From Strongylocentrotus purpuratus (lineage: Eukaryota; Echinodermata; Echinoidea; Camarodonta; Strongylocentrotidae): a stretch of 64,000 bases of DNA. A program made the translations under genes and the position numbers. The notes under the pieces are model-generated. The model had not been told where the DNA came from and did no database searches. It saw nothing but the letters and a program-made list of their open reading frames with translations. Positions 25,926 through 37,436 of the stretch are shown in pieces. Within the stretch, counting starts at the first letter, position 1; every line of letters begins with the position of its first letter. The stretch spans positions 1,457,501 through 1,521,500 of the forward strand of contig NW_022145597.1 in assembly GCF_000002235.5 (NCBI RefSeq), written 5' to 3'.

Positions 25926-27212
25926 ACATGTTAAAACATGTTAGGTAAATGTGTATTGGTTCGCTGAAATGCTAGAACAGCATGGTGGCAGCCATGCTAA
26001 AGGTGGGTAATAATTTTGGAGCGCCAGGAATGTCAATGTCTGACACACATGTGTGCTTTACAAGGACCTACTATTGTTATTATTATTCATATATAAAAAC
26101 CTATCTTTTCAAAGATTATCATTATCATTATTATTGTTATTATTACATTTCTTGTTAGAATTGTTCTTCTCAGTATCATTGTGATCAGCATTATTATCAC
26201 CTGTCTTTGTCAGAGATGAAAAGGCGAAGCCACCTCAGACTATGTTGTTGATAACCACTTTTTTTTGTCTCTTTGTCTGATTTTAAGTGGCCATAATTAA
26301 GGAAAGTTATGATGGTGTGTAGGAAAATAAATGATCAGCAAATTTCTTGTAAATGTATACTAATGTATATCATACAGTGTAGATCACTCAATCTGCTTTA
26401 CAAATGGAATGATGCAGTATAAGGTATTCCATGAACATAGAAGAGCGTTTTTCACCTTGGCACGATACTGCATGCATGCTAGACAAAACGGTACATTGAT
26501 TCGTCGACTCCAAACTAGTATGCAATGCAATCTCCCATTTTGTCATATTAAACTTCATACAAGAAATAAGAGATAAGCATCATTTCTCAATGTCGTAAAT
26601 AAGTGCCCCTCCGGTGGGAGACTTGCACTTGTCAAGTTTGCATGGCGTTTTCTCGGTTGCTTGAGTAGGACTGACAACACAATGTCACAAGGTCACGTGA
26701 TCCCCTTTCACCAATCAATTCCTTCCGCGGGAAATAAAACACTCGCCCAAGACGGTCTGACGTGCCAAAAAAGACTCATGGGCAGATCCTATCCAACATT
26801 CATCTTTAACAAAAAAGAAAAGTCGAAACACATACTAGCCTATTCTCGCTGTGGGGGAACTGAAGTGATCGATTATGTTAGTTATTCAGATACAAACAGA
26901 TGATGGACTATCCGCTTACAGTTTGGGTCAAGAAACCCGTATCTGATTTCAAAACAACTTGTGTTTTTGTATTCCCTTTTGGTTTTGCTCCTGTTTTTGT
27001 TTTGTTTTGCTTTGTTTTAATTCATTTGGGAGTATATTTACTGGTCAACCGAGACTATTCGAGAAAATGTATTTGAAGATACAAGACAGGGAAACTTTTG
27101 AGTTACATGTGTTGATTACATGTATCCTCGTAATGAGTGATATGCCCTACAATTTGTATGAAAGGTAGAGATACTTATATTATCACACGTGTGAAATCAT
27201 CTTCAATTTCAG
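25926..27212. other. No firm gene
   Basis: An 80-codon frame at 26661-26903 lies in slightly GC-richer sequence with an E-box (CACGTG, 26694). No donor or homologue supports it. Confidence 0.4.
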
Positions 27213-27294
27213 CTTTGATGAATTAAATGAGTCGATTCCCCCCAAGGACGACATGTACATAATGCCACCTCACTCTGAATACCTGAAGTCAATG
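27213..27294 (+). CDS. Candidate 82-base internal exon
   Basis: Acceptor CATCTTCAATTTCAG is followed by one base of a split codon, then 27 codons giving FDELNESIPPKDDMY then IMPPHSEYLKSM, ending exactly at ATG|GTATGT. Composition (acidic, Pro-rich, low in rare residues) is protein-like and differs from the A+T-rich flanks. The other frames stop early. The next good acceptor downstream (CATTCCATTCAG, about 27620) would keep phase but stop after 13 codons. Not recognised; a chance open stretch of this length is not rare here. Confidence 0.33.
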
Positions 27295-29619
27295 GTATGT
27301 CGACTCATAGATGAAACATTGACTTTAATGTGTATTTGAATTCAACAGCTTGAGACCTGAAGGTTTAAATCTTTGACAAAATGTGGGTAAGATTTCCACC
27401 GCAGTAGCGGGAAAGGTTATCTCAGTAAGCTGCTAGCTATCCGCATATGATACGGCTGCCTCATGTATTATTTCCGATATACCGGTATCTGTGTTATGAA
27501 TCATTCCTAAGATTCTTTAACTTCCATTCACTGTGGTAAATCGCCTTAATCGCAAACCGTGTGCATTTTCTAGAAAGGTAACATTTCTAACTTTCACCTA
27601 GACTATTCATTCCATTCAGGTTTTTCGAAATCAAATTACAATGCACATGAATAGCATATGACCAAGAAAAATAGTCGAAATACTTTGCATGTAAAAATAC
27701 CCGACAGCTGTATTAAGAAATAAAGATCACGAAGACTACCCATGATCGCTTGAATTCTACTTTGATGTCATTAGGAAGCTTACATATCTCCCAAATTTCG
27801 TTAAAGACTAATCCGATAAAAGGGGGTAATCGTGTCTTTTTCAAAATCATCAACTCTTTCAGTAGGCCATGTAAAAAGGCACGGAATAAAAAAAAGGCGT
27901 AATAGGTTTCCGATGCAAACGAATTATTTGCATTAGACCGAGTAACCCTTTTTGCTCTAATGGACTAATGAATAACAAAAACATGTATGATTGTCTATTA
28001 TAACAAAGTTGTGTGGTGAAAATATAATTTATTTAAGGCCCAACAGATCTGGTTAAAAAAATCTAATGCAAGGGTATAATTAGTTATCAATCTATCAAAT
28101 AGACGTATCAATGAACGACTTTTGAATATGTTAATCATATCATAGGACTGCCACATGTAAATGTATGCATTTTCACATTGAAAGGCCAATTAAGTAGAAA
28201 GGTCGAATGAAAGAGAGAGCGAGAGTTAAAAGTGCCATGCCATTCTCTCGTAAGAGGTAGAATATTGCATTTGTAAACTACATATATGTGTAGAAAATAA
28301 TCAGACAAGAGCTAAAGACGGCTTTTCTAGTCCTTAAGTCTATAAGATACCTAAAAATTTTAAGGCATCGTAAATCTTATAAAGGTAGATTATCATGACG
28401 TCGGTTTATGTAATTTTTAAGAAACAAAATGTCAAAAAGGTGACTTTCCAAAATATTTTCATTTTTAGCAAACACAAAAGAGCAAAAATAAAAATGAAAG
28501 CCAACTCGAATTGAATATAATGTATTAGCAAAAACACACTTCGTAGATGGTTTGAATTGATTGTCGATTATTACACAAACTGCCGCCATTGATCAAAAAT
28601 GGAAAGCTGTAAAATTCTTCGAGATTTATGATTTGTCTCTGGATATAATTGAAAGAGTGGCTGTAGATCACTCCCCTCTTTGTTATCCACCCCTTTCTCT
28701 CTGTCACTCCCCTTTATCTCCATCTGTCTCTTTATCTATACATCTGTCTATTTCTCTCTCTCGCTCGCTATCACTCCATCAGCAAGTCTCTTTTATTCAT
28801 CTCCCCCTCTTATCTCTCTCTTTCGTCTTGTTCTTCTTCTTTGCCATTTCTCGTTCTCTCGATCTGCATCAAGTTGTATCTCCCTTAGTCTTCTATCTTT
28901 CATCCATCTCTCGCGGATGTGGAAACGGAATTCAATTTGCTAGTGTTCGGGTTACATAGGGCAAGGCGTTCCTATCTCGAGGTCACCAATAATTGATTTG
29001 ATTAAAAACCAACTATCATCCTCCTGAACTGGGCAAAATTATCGATATTACGTTACATTAGAAAAAATCGTAACCTAGGAAACGAAAGGAAGACAATTCT
29101 ATGTCAATTGTTTCCGATTCGTTGACGATGTCAATTTAGTTCTGTAACGGTTTTATTGAATAACTTATTGCCTAGGTCTCTTTCTTCCTTTCTTTCTTTC
29201 TTCCAAATGCAGACAGTTTAAACTCAAAGTGTTTTTATTTCCGATTATTCGTACATTCAACTTTCCCGATTGGTTTAAAAGGATAAAGTGCGGTGTCTTT
29301 TACGGGCATAAAGCATGGAATTTGTGTTATATTGGCAGTAACATTCGTAAGGGGTAAACATCTGAGGACATTTCACAAATCTTTCTTTCTATTGTAAAGC
29401 CAATTTCGAGTACTAGTCGTATATGATACTACTTTATCATGATTGGACAACATGTGATAAACTGTAGGAGCAATTCAACTCTGTGAGATACTTTCACTAA
29501 AATAAGGACAAATCAAAGAATACAGTTTTTTTCGGGAAATAGTTTTAAAAATTAGGATATCAATCATTATGTAACAGCCATCCTTGATCACAATTAGACA
29601 ATTCGTTGTTTATCGTTAC
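27295..29619. other. No firm gene
   Basis: Includes the CT-rich region at 28660 and A+T-rich DNA. The frame starting near 28561 reads plausibly for about 35 codons (AIDQKWKAVKFFEIYDLS) before entering simple repeat. Confidence 0.4.
28660..28915. repeat. Diffuse CT-rich region
   Basis: Imperfect TCTCTCT/CCCC sequence. The Ser/Leu-rich frames reading through it are not taken as coding. Confidence 0.7.
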
Positions 29620-30507
29620 AGATAAGGTTGAGTTCTGGTCATTTGATTGAATTGTGACAGACACGGTGTGGAATCGATCAGAAAAAGTTGATAGTGTAGC
29701 ATGTAAGAATTGGTGTGTATTGAAAGGTTCTGGAGTCATCAAAATGATAACAAAATTGGCCCAGTCTTGGTAAAGTAATAACCACGGTACACAGAAAGAT
29801 CTATATGGGTCTACACAAACATGTGGCATACAAATCGAGCCTCATTTTTTGAAGGTAATACAAAGTTTTGGTATTGGGTCGTGAATTTGGTTCAAATGAA
29901 CAAATTGGAAGCATATGCGACCCTACAATATTCAGTGATCATCGTCGCGGTTGAAATCGAGTCTAAAGTTATGAAATTGTAAATAATAAACTCTTTATGT
30001 TGTATAGCTCCCTCTCAAGACATTAAATTAGTTTTTAAAACAATGTTTCTTGACTAAAATCGACCGATTAGCTATTCCCGTTTGGAAATTATATATCACA
30101 ACTACATATTTTGAGATTTTCATGGTCGCAGCTACCATCGTAGGGCCGTAGACGCTAATTGAAATGTATATCAACATTTAACGGGAGCACCGGTCAATGT
30201 TTTTTATTCAATTTTTCTCGAAAGCAGAAGTGTTTTAGGGGCTAAATTTTCTACTGCTTATATTACATCCACAGGGGTATCCAAATACATCAAAATTGTA
30301 AAGAATCACTATACACCCATTTTCAAATTTTCCCAAAACTTTGTATTACCTTTAAGCTGTCACTTGTCATATTTAGAATATGAAGGCATTTGAAGATCCA
30401 TGCTTTACATGGAACATTTCTTCTCTGATGTTATTCCACACTTGCATAATAAGAATGATAACGCTCACAACTTATTTGTCACCTCTCCCCAGAACTCAAC
30501 TGTCTCT
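29620..30507 (+). mobile_element. TTAA-type MITE (family 1), interrupted by a nested element
   Basis: Left end AGATAAGGTTGAGTTCTGG follows TTAC at 29616-29619. The right end CCAGAACTCAACTGTCTCT precedes TTAA at 30508-30511, so the termini are inverted repeats with a TTAA-like target duplication (one base decayed). Without the 499-bp insert at 29853-30351 the element is about 385 bp and matches, end to end and inverted, the copy at 54927-55313. It encodes nothing. TTAA targets are typical of piggyBac and Kolobok superfamilies; which one applies is not decidable here. Confidence 0.7.
29853..30351 (+). mobile_element. TTAA-type MITE (family 2) nested inside family 1
   Basis: The ends are AGGTAATACAAAGTTTTGG and its inverse CCAAAACTTTGTATTACCT, flanked by TTGA (29849-29852) and TTAA (30352-30355). 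499 bp, no coding capacity. Its boundaries coincide with the break in similarity between the surrounding family 1 element and the uninterrupted copy at 54927-55313. Confidence 0.7.
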
Positions 30508-30994
30508 TTAAGCTTAGCGATTTTGTTTCCCTCTTTCAATTATCCAAAATGAAAAGAAAAATGTTCAATCTATCCTGACATAATAAAAACCCGACTACTG
30601 TGTTGAGCAAGATAATACAATCGATAGGCGTCCTCCAGTTCAGAAATTTAGCGATCATATTTATGTTATCCATCAGTCCCCACCCCCCCCCCCCCCCGAA
30701 AGCAATATACAAAATGGCGCCAGGAAAATGATCAAATTGTAATTTTCTGGAATATCTTCTGGAAAAGAGGGGAATTGCATTCGCAGGCATTTCTGATCAA
30801 AATAGAGCCGTGATGGCTACTTGTATCATGTGTATATTATGCACTTAGTGCATAAGTAAAGATGCACTTTGTGATTTCTATAGACAATTTATATTTCTGT
30901 TTAACTGTGTAAAAGCACGGTTCGTTGTCTAAATTAATCAAGAAATGCTAAGAACAAAAACTATCAACAACTTCACCAGGGTTATTAGGTTACG

Positions 30995-31013
30995 TGACGT
31001 ACTTCTGACGTCA
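30995..31013. promoter_or_regulatory. Half and full CRE side by side
   Basis: TGACGT at 30995-31000 and TGACGTCA at 31006-31013, spaced 11 bases start to start. They lie about 1 kb past the donor of the prepropeptide exon, hence possibly in its intron. Binding is untested. Confidence 0.3.
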
Positions 31014-31385
31014 TACCAAGGCCAAGTTCAGGAAAGGAATACATTTTAGTTTAACAATATCGATTTCCCGCCGTTTGAACAAGTCATACCAAATTAGGTC
31101 TATGGAGTGAAAAGGTATTTCACAATTATTCAAAAATAGAATGAATAAAAAGTTTCATTTCAATTTGGATAACAATAGTCTGCACACAATTGTTTTTTTT
31201 TAAGGGCTGTCATTTTCGAGCAGTTATAGCATTGTTTGTTTAATTGAAATAAACATTCATTTATGTACCGCGGAATGTCGCCTTTAGGCATTCAGCGACA
31301 ATGACTCACAATAAAAGTTAGATAATAAAGTCGTTATATTTGTGATTTTATTTTCCAACCAATTCGATACCGATTCGGTTTGCTA

Positions 31386-31580
31386 TATCATGCCACAGGG
31401 CTAATCCCCATTGTGCCATGAATAGCGAGTGCAAAACACACAGCACAGTCCAATGAGCATGAACAATAACTGCTATTACGAATGCGCCCTTGCACGCACA
31501 TGACACTCAAGCGATGGCTCTCTCGCATCTACAAAGCACTATAACGATAGCGTGCATGCAGCCTTATGGCAGACTATGAG
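31386..31580 (+). repeat. Interspersed repeat, second copy of the 20124 block
   Basis: TATCATGCCACAGGGCTAAT, a block around CACAGCACAGTCCAATGAGC and GCGTGCATGCAGCCTTATGG align with 20124-20296 in the same orientation, with a 20-base difference after the first block. No tRNA-like head nearby. Confidence 0.6.
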
Positions 31581-32069
31581 TTAAAGAGAATATTACTAAA
31601 CAATGATATGTATATAGACCTTAAGAATACCAATACTCTATCCCAAGAATAACATTGATAGGAATAAATGAGGTCATTTTCACTTTCATGTTGATACGTG
31701 TTGCTTTGCTGTGATCACTGCCTGGTATAATTATGAAGTGATTGACGACCATGGGTTTATGATTATTGTGTTAATGCCTTTCACTATTTCATTTGAATCA
31801 TGACTCCATTTAGCTTAAATTTAAGGTATATATTTTTTTTCCATTCTTGTTATTTGGTTATCATACAACTCTTTCAACCCAACGTATTTTTATCATAAGG
31901 AGTAGTAATTAAAAAAGATGTTCAACAGAAGACTCATTAGTTAATTGACGTTGGAAAATGAAATGAATAGACGTTGCGTTTTCCTGTGTGCACAATAATT
32001 GTAAAATACAAAACGGATATAGTCGTGATTACAGTAGGACTATATGAGTGACATAATATTTTCTTTTTG

Positions 32070-32077
32070 GCTTACCG
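32070..32077 (-). promoter_or_regulatory. 5' splice donor ending the prepropeptide exon
   Basis: Read on the minus strand the junction is ACG|GTAAGCC, close to the metazoan donor consensus. It falls between codons (phase 0) just after the helix ending GDLQT. Reading on adds 11 residues before a stop at 32040, with no similarity to the helix in front, as expected for intron. Confidence 0.7.
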
Positions 32078-32849
32078 TTTGTAGATCTCCGAGGAATGTG
32101 TATATCTTGTGAACCATGTCAGCAGCCTTGTGATCTAGTTTATTCGTGAAGGCCACAGCTAGAATATCTCGTTCCCTCGTGCTCCGTCTCTTTCTTTTCC
32201 ATCCATTGACTCGGAATCCGTTATTACCTCTCTTGACACTGTTCAGCCTGATTTCATCCTCCCTTGCCGCCTCACCCACCTGGATTTGCTCGAAGTCACT
32301 CAGCGCTGCCAAGAAGTCTTTCATCGTGTCCACCACCCTAACCGCATCGCGAAAGAGTTGATTCGCAGGTGTGTCGAAGGGAACATCGCTTCCCGTTACG
32401 CTGGCCGCCGCCGCAGCGGCAGCTTTTTCGAGAGGAGTCTGTACCGGTGAGCTTGTGACTACTGTGGATAACCCCAGTAGTACGGCCATGTAAAACAGGA
32501 AATCAGCCAGTGGCATTTTGTGTTGCACCGGTGACGTCGATATGGTTGGAGTTGGTGTCCTCTGTGATGTCAGTAAGAAATAAACCCTGTTTACGCGGTC
32601 TGGGGTAGGTACTAGCGTTTGTCCTTGGCCTTTTGGTCGTCCAGATGTCCACGGTTTTGTCTTTCTCCAGATTGCTGAATAAGAACAATTAGATACGGTG
32701 GGGTAGAACCGATGGCACGGCGTTGCGTGTGGCCGCAATCTTCAGCCAGCCACTTTGGCCAACTCTGATCTTGAGTTAATCGTCGATATCCTTTTCGATT
32801 TTTCTTTTCAAGTGTCGCGTGCACTCTGCCGTTGAAACCCAATGGGGCT
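32076..32849 (-). CDS. Exon of a secreted prepropeptide gene; coding part 32516 to 32076 (partial, 147 residues)
   Basis: Seen: on the minus strand a pyrimidine-rich tract ending in TTGCAG precedes 32849, and the frame ends at a strong donor (ACG|GTAAGC) at 32076/32075, phase 0. The first ATG after the acceptor is at 32516; the 333 bases before it contain no ATG on this strand, which supports this start. A nearer acceptor-like CACAG at 32562 would only shorten the leader. The product has a hydrophobic signal peptide (about residues 1-23), seven alanines at 32-38, two amphipathic helical stretches (about 51-80 and 114-146), and basic sites Lys95-Arg96 and Lys107-Arg111 that bracket the peptide GNNGFRVNGW. 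There are no cysteines and no N-glycosylation sequon. Known: dibasic sites in a signal-bearing precursor are cut by prohormone convertases. Inference: a neuropeptide or prohormone precursor, or a helical cytokine-like protein. I do not recognise the family. Unspliced reading would stop at 32040. Later exons (lower coordinates) were not found. Confidence 0.75.
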
Positions 32850-33728
32850 CTGCAATGAAACAGAAGACAAAATGAGTATCGATTCCAGTCTAAAGCCACG
32901 ACACGTGAACCAGCCACATACGCTAGTCGATCGATTTCGGCAGAAACGTTTACGAGAAAAACCCAAGCGAATGTATGCTTCATCGTTACCCACTTATACG
33001 CCCCCTCTTTCAATTTACGGATCGTCAGCCTAGAATTCTGTTTTTAACAACTTCTTTGCAGCTGGTGGGTATCCAAGTTTGAAAAAGTATAAATGTTTAT
33101 TCCAATTTGGCTTTTGTTATTTAACTGCCGAAAGCATGACTTGGTAAATCAATTACAATTGAAGCATGCACATTTGAAAACTACTGTTTTAGCTTACCAT
33201 TCTGTTTAGAACATTACCTACTTAACAACTCTCATCCCGGAAACTTACCAGATTTGGCAGAATTGGCATTAAAAGTAGGGTTGAAATGGTGGCAAGTTTG
33301 ATAAACCAAGAATTAGATAAACTGTATTCATTATATTGCTCCCGTATTTCTTAATTAATATGAGCAAAGTGTAATACCGTAACCATAACGCAATATCCAA
33401 CAACTGACAAGGGACACATTTATTTTTCAAAATGATAGACTAATGGTATTAATGCTATTTAAAATAATATCAAGAGTAATGCAAATAACAATAACGATAC
33501 AGATACTAGCAATTATAATAATAATTTTACCCCCAAAACAAAACGTATATGATGAAGCGAATTATCAGCGCTGAATAAACATCTTTTTTCTTAGTGCTTT
33601 ATCTTATTCATTATATATACATCTTACACATCAAATTATCAAAGAAATCATACATTACCAGACATTTACCATAATCAATTGAGAATGTCCATTTATTGTA
33701 CTACTTACTTGTTTCTGTTATGAATTTA
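32850..33728 (-). other. Probable intron upstream of the prepropeptide exon
   Basis: Begins at the TTGCAG acceptor on the minus strand. The first 160 bases are GC-richer, the rest A+T-rich. No other feature. Confidence 0.4.
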
Positions 33729-33766
33729 AATAAGTTGCTTAAAGTACGGTATTGTTAAGATATGAG

Positions 33767-33797
<31 letters not shown>

Positions 33798-33990
33798 AAA
33801 CGATGAAAATTTGTTCAGAAAAATGATTTCAAGCACTTTATAAATGTCTACATTGTTATCAATAAGTTGCTTAAAGTACGGTATTGTTAAGATATGAGTA
33901 TATATATATATATATATATATATATCTAAACGATGAAAATTTGTTCAGAAAAATGATTTCAAGCACTTTATAAATGTCTACATTGTTATC
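33729..33990. repeat. Recent tandem duplication of a ~131-bp unit holding a (TA)n
   Basis: AATAAGTTGCTTAAAGTACG starts at 33729 and again at 33861. The two units are identical as far as I can read, except that the (TA) tract is two bases shorter in the second (start period 132, end period 130). Confidence 0.85.
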
Positions 33991-34560
33991 ATTATTATTA
34001 CTTTTATTGTACTTCTTATTATTATCATCATCATTAACATTGTTATTAGTATCACTACTATTATTATTATTATTACTAAATATTATCATAATTAATATAA
34101 ATCCAAACAAAGAAAAACACAATTGAGCAGCTTCACTACATGTCGAACTTCACCGGTATACCATTATAAGTTCCTTTCCCATGTAGATGCAGGTTTATAG
34201 GTGGGCGGATGGCGTAATATCGCCTTGAGAAGTTTTATTGGTGTTATGTCATAAAACGCATGATCCTGGCATTTACACTTTCAATATAACCTTGTAAGAT
34301 TGCGGATTATATTTCCATATCTCCGCTCTGGAAAACAAACATTAAACTCCTATAAGCTCCATATTCCCAAAATATTCCATTCACGCTGTTTGACTAACAT
34401 GTATCCCATTAATTGGTAGATTAAGTCCATTCCCAAGGGTGATCGTACCTTGTTGCCGAGATATTGGATTAAACCTAGTTTTCAAAAGCTTATAGTAGTT
34501 TAATTAAAACCAATTAATTCATCAATTACAGCATCCATCATTTTAGAGTAGACTAATTAG

Positions 34561-34725
34561 TCAGATTATGTTCATAGTGCTGTCCATCACAATCGTAAAT
34601 GGAGTGATGTATTGGCACAAAGTAGCACCGACTTCAGTCAGATACATATTCACAGGAAGGTTTGCGTAAAATATGATGTCATACATTTGTTTCATGATCA
34701 TAATCATATCAACTGCGCCTTGGCA
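34561..34725 (-). CDS. Weak candidate exon, Met-rich
   Basis: On the minus strand a good acceptor (ATTATTCCATTCACGCAG) precedes 34725 and 54 codons stay open to a TGA at 34561. The product is Met- and Ile-rich (AVDMIMIMKQMYDIIFYANL), partly because of repeated CATGATCATAATC sequence. It would lie in the putative intron between 41.4 and 32.8 kb. More likely chance or an untranslated exon. Confidence 0.15.
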   Translation of the reverse strand, partial: CQGAVDMIMIMKQMYDIIFYANLPVNMYLTEVGATLCQYITPFTIVMDSTMNII

Positions 34726-35092
34726 CTGCGTGAATGGAATAATAATGCAAACACAAGCCATGCACTTTCAATTCTTAGCTGTCGCATATTGATATCCAAA
34801 ACTAGATTCCTAAATAAAATGCTGCTGAAATATGACTGTCTTTCTTTTGAATATGTCCGCTGCTCGTTTTTATATATTTGTTCTTTTTAAATTGATCTCC
34901 AAACACCGTAATATGTTCCCCAAATAACAATAAAAAGGGGCTTAGTATGAGATAAGAAAAAGAAAGATATTGGGTCAATGAATCGTGCGTTCGTTCTTGA
35001 CATAAAGTGATTGCAAACACTTAACAGTGGTCTTTAGCCAGATAACTCGAATGTCACTCGCATCAAATCTTAATAATAACGTTATAATATAA

Positions 35093-35095
<3 letters not shown>

Positions 35096-35140
<45 letters not shown>
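35096..35140. repeat. (TA)n microsatellite
   Basis: About 22 uninterrupted dinucleotides. Confidence 0.95.
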
Positions 35141-35142
<2 letters not shown>

Positions 35143-35200
35143 TAAGACTCGAAGAGAGCATACGCCTTTCATGAATTGCTTAACGTTTCCTCTGGATTGA

Positions 35201-35344
35201 CGAGTTTTTCAAAAGTTAGGTCTAAAACAAAATGACCCATTTCAAACCCTACACTGGCGGGTGTAAGCTTTAGTTGGTCTGACGTATCAGTTTTCATTTT
35301 GTTAAAGGTGGTATTAGGACCCCTGGTTAGGTTTTAGTGAATTC
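35201..35344 (+). repeat. Left arm of a 3.4-kb inverted repeat pair
   Basis: About 140 bases (CAAAATGACCCATTTCAAACC, CAGTTTTCATTTTGTTAAAG and TTAGGACCCCTGGTTAGG) recur inverted at 38411-38574. Inside each arm TTAA is followed by AGGTGRTATTAGGACCC, the kind of end seen in the TTAA elements of this window. Confidence 0.6.
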
Positions 35345-35924
35345 GAAGACAAACCAAACAGTTAAACTCTATCCCGAATCTTTGGGACCTGCCGTTATAC
35401 ATAATTCAATCTCTGTCTGTTTTACGATAAAAACGTGATACCAAACTAACAACATGTATTTTTCATTTGTATATCTCTGGGTCAGAAATAATCATATTTG
35501 AAATAACGAAATGTTAAGCATGACATTTCAAATGGAATTGCATTTTCTACTGATAATGAAACAATGCAATCAATGTAAGATTACTTTCTCATCATAATGG
35601 GATTAAGATAATTCCTTTTTTGTCTGGGAATATGCGAAGACAACAGCTTTAGGTAATAAGGCTGTGAGACACAGGTATATAGCTACATTAGACCATATGA
35701 AAGGTATTAATATGTTTAAACAAAGATGCATATTTTGTGATATGAACATGAATTATTCCCATAATTGCGTCTTAATCAATATTTTACTATTGGCATTACA
35801 GTTGAACTAGGTTTATTATTTTGCAAATGAGTATTCATTTGTGCCACGTCTATTATTGCTGTGTTATATCTTTTTAAATGTACTATGTAATTATATTCAA
35901 ACTGTATAAACTTTAGACTTTTTG

Positions 35925-36027
35925 ATGTAAATATGTTCATAATTATTCAGGGCTCCATGGAGGACCACTACTTATTGGTGAATGGGCTACCCTGACAAAA
36001 GATTATAAATTAATAAATAAATAAAAT
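35925..36027 (+). mobile_element. Putative LINE 3' tail with (TAAA)n end
   Basis: The sequence CAGGGCTCCATGGAGGACC, a GAATGGGCTACCCTGACAAA block and a tail of short TAAATAAATAAA repeats have the look of 3' ends of CR1/RTE-like LINEs in marine invertebrates. The A+T-rich 150-200 bases before it may be 3' UTR. No reverse-transcriptase coding sequence is visible upstream. Recognition is by style, not alignment. Confidence 0.4.
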
Positions 36028-37220
36028 ACATATAAATGCATCGAATTAATATCATGGTCATGTTCCCTGGTCTCACGTAAACATTATCTTACACGTTTAA
36101 TTGCTTCGAAAACCTGTTGTTTTTATTTTACACTTTTGTTTATCGCCTTGTAAAATGTGCTACTTATCAAGGGTCAACACATACGTCGTTAACTTAAGTG
36201 ATTTGAAAATGCACTATTGCGTCTTTCAGTTTTTCGTACGTTAAATCGATTTTATTTGGAAGGAATGACCCTGAGTTGTCCCACGTTTGGTGTTAGGTTC
36301 AATAGTATTGTCTCTGAACCTACGAGATATTCTAGGGTACCCGAGACACTGTCTTGAAGGAGATTCATGCTAAATTGCATTGTCACTCGAAAGGAATACT
36401 CTCCAATCACTAAGTCAATAGAAAATTGATTTTTCTTCAGAAGAACTTGTCACTCTCTAGACATTAAGGAGAGCGTGACATGTTAGATAAGCAAGGTTTG
36501 CGCATGAGTCTGTTTACTGTATAACACATTGTCAAAGAGAGCTTTTGTACTATACATAAAAGTATACGAAAGTCTCACGCTATATAGATTTTCTAGATTT
36601 TTTCCAAGGGGAGGGGGGGGGGGTAATAAGGTAAATTTATCTCGGACGTTCATGAATGAATTACAACTTTTTCACAATTCAGACATTTCTTTATTGTTTG
36701 CACGTAATAAAGATGTGTTTTAAGAAGAATCCCAGTCAATTTATGATTCCTTGTGTTCACGTATTGCGTCATATTTAAGGATTTAGACAATTTTAACACT
36801 CTGCACCCTTAAAAATGAAAGACAACTACATTCCGAAATATATCTCATTCGTCCCATTCCCAACTTAACTCGCTTTGTTTCTGTATTCAAACTGATGGGA
36901 GCCGCATATTTCAGTAGTCCACAATTAAGACAAAACAATACAACTATATGGATTATACTTTTCAAACTAACAAATTATATAGTTAAAAACTTGATTAAGA
37001 TGTGTATTATAATTCGAGCATATTTTAAATCATTTCAAAAGTCAGATCTTTCTAGTATTGATGTGCATGCAACCAGGCACAATTAAGTGTAACCGAAATA
37101 CGTCGGACTGATTCGACGGCAATATTGCATATAATCGATATGTAACGATTTTGTCTTATCATTATTATTCATTGAAAAAAGGACTGCGCAAAAAAGACAT
37201 CTAGTCGAAAGATAAATGTT
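36028..37220. other. No gene seen
   Basis: A+T-rich with a G10-class run at 36607. A hairpin GTCACTCTC/GAGAGCGTGAC lies at 36449-36479. Confidence 0.45.
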
Positions 37221-37436
37221 CCCTTCTTCTTACTCTTCTTGTTTATCTTCTTCTTCTTTATCTTCTTCTTTATCTTCTTCTTTTTCTTCTTTATCATCCT
37301 CTTCTTTGTTTTTCTTCTTCGTTATCTTCTTCTTCTTCGTTATCTTCTTCTTTTTCTTTATCTTTTTTTCTTCTCTATACTCTGCTTTTTCTTATTTATC
37401 TTCTTCTTTGTTTGTCTTCGACTTTTTCTTTATCTT
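37221..37436. repeat. (CTT)n-rich tract
   Basis: TCTTCTTCTTTATC variants over about 215 bases. Plus-strand Phe/Ser frames here are artefacts. Confidence 0.9.
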
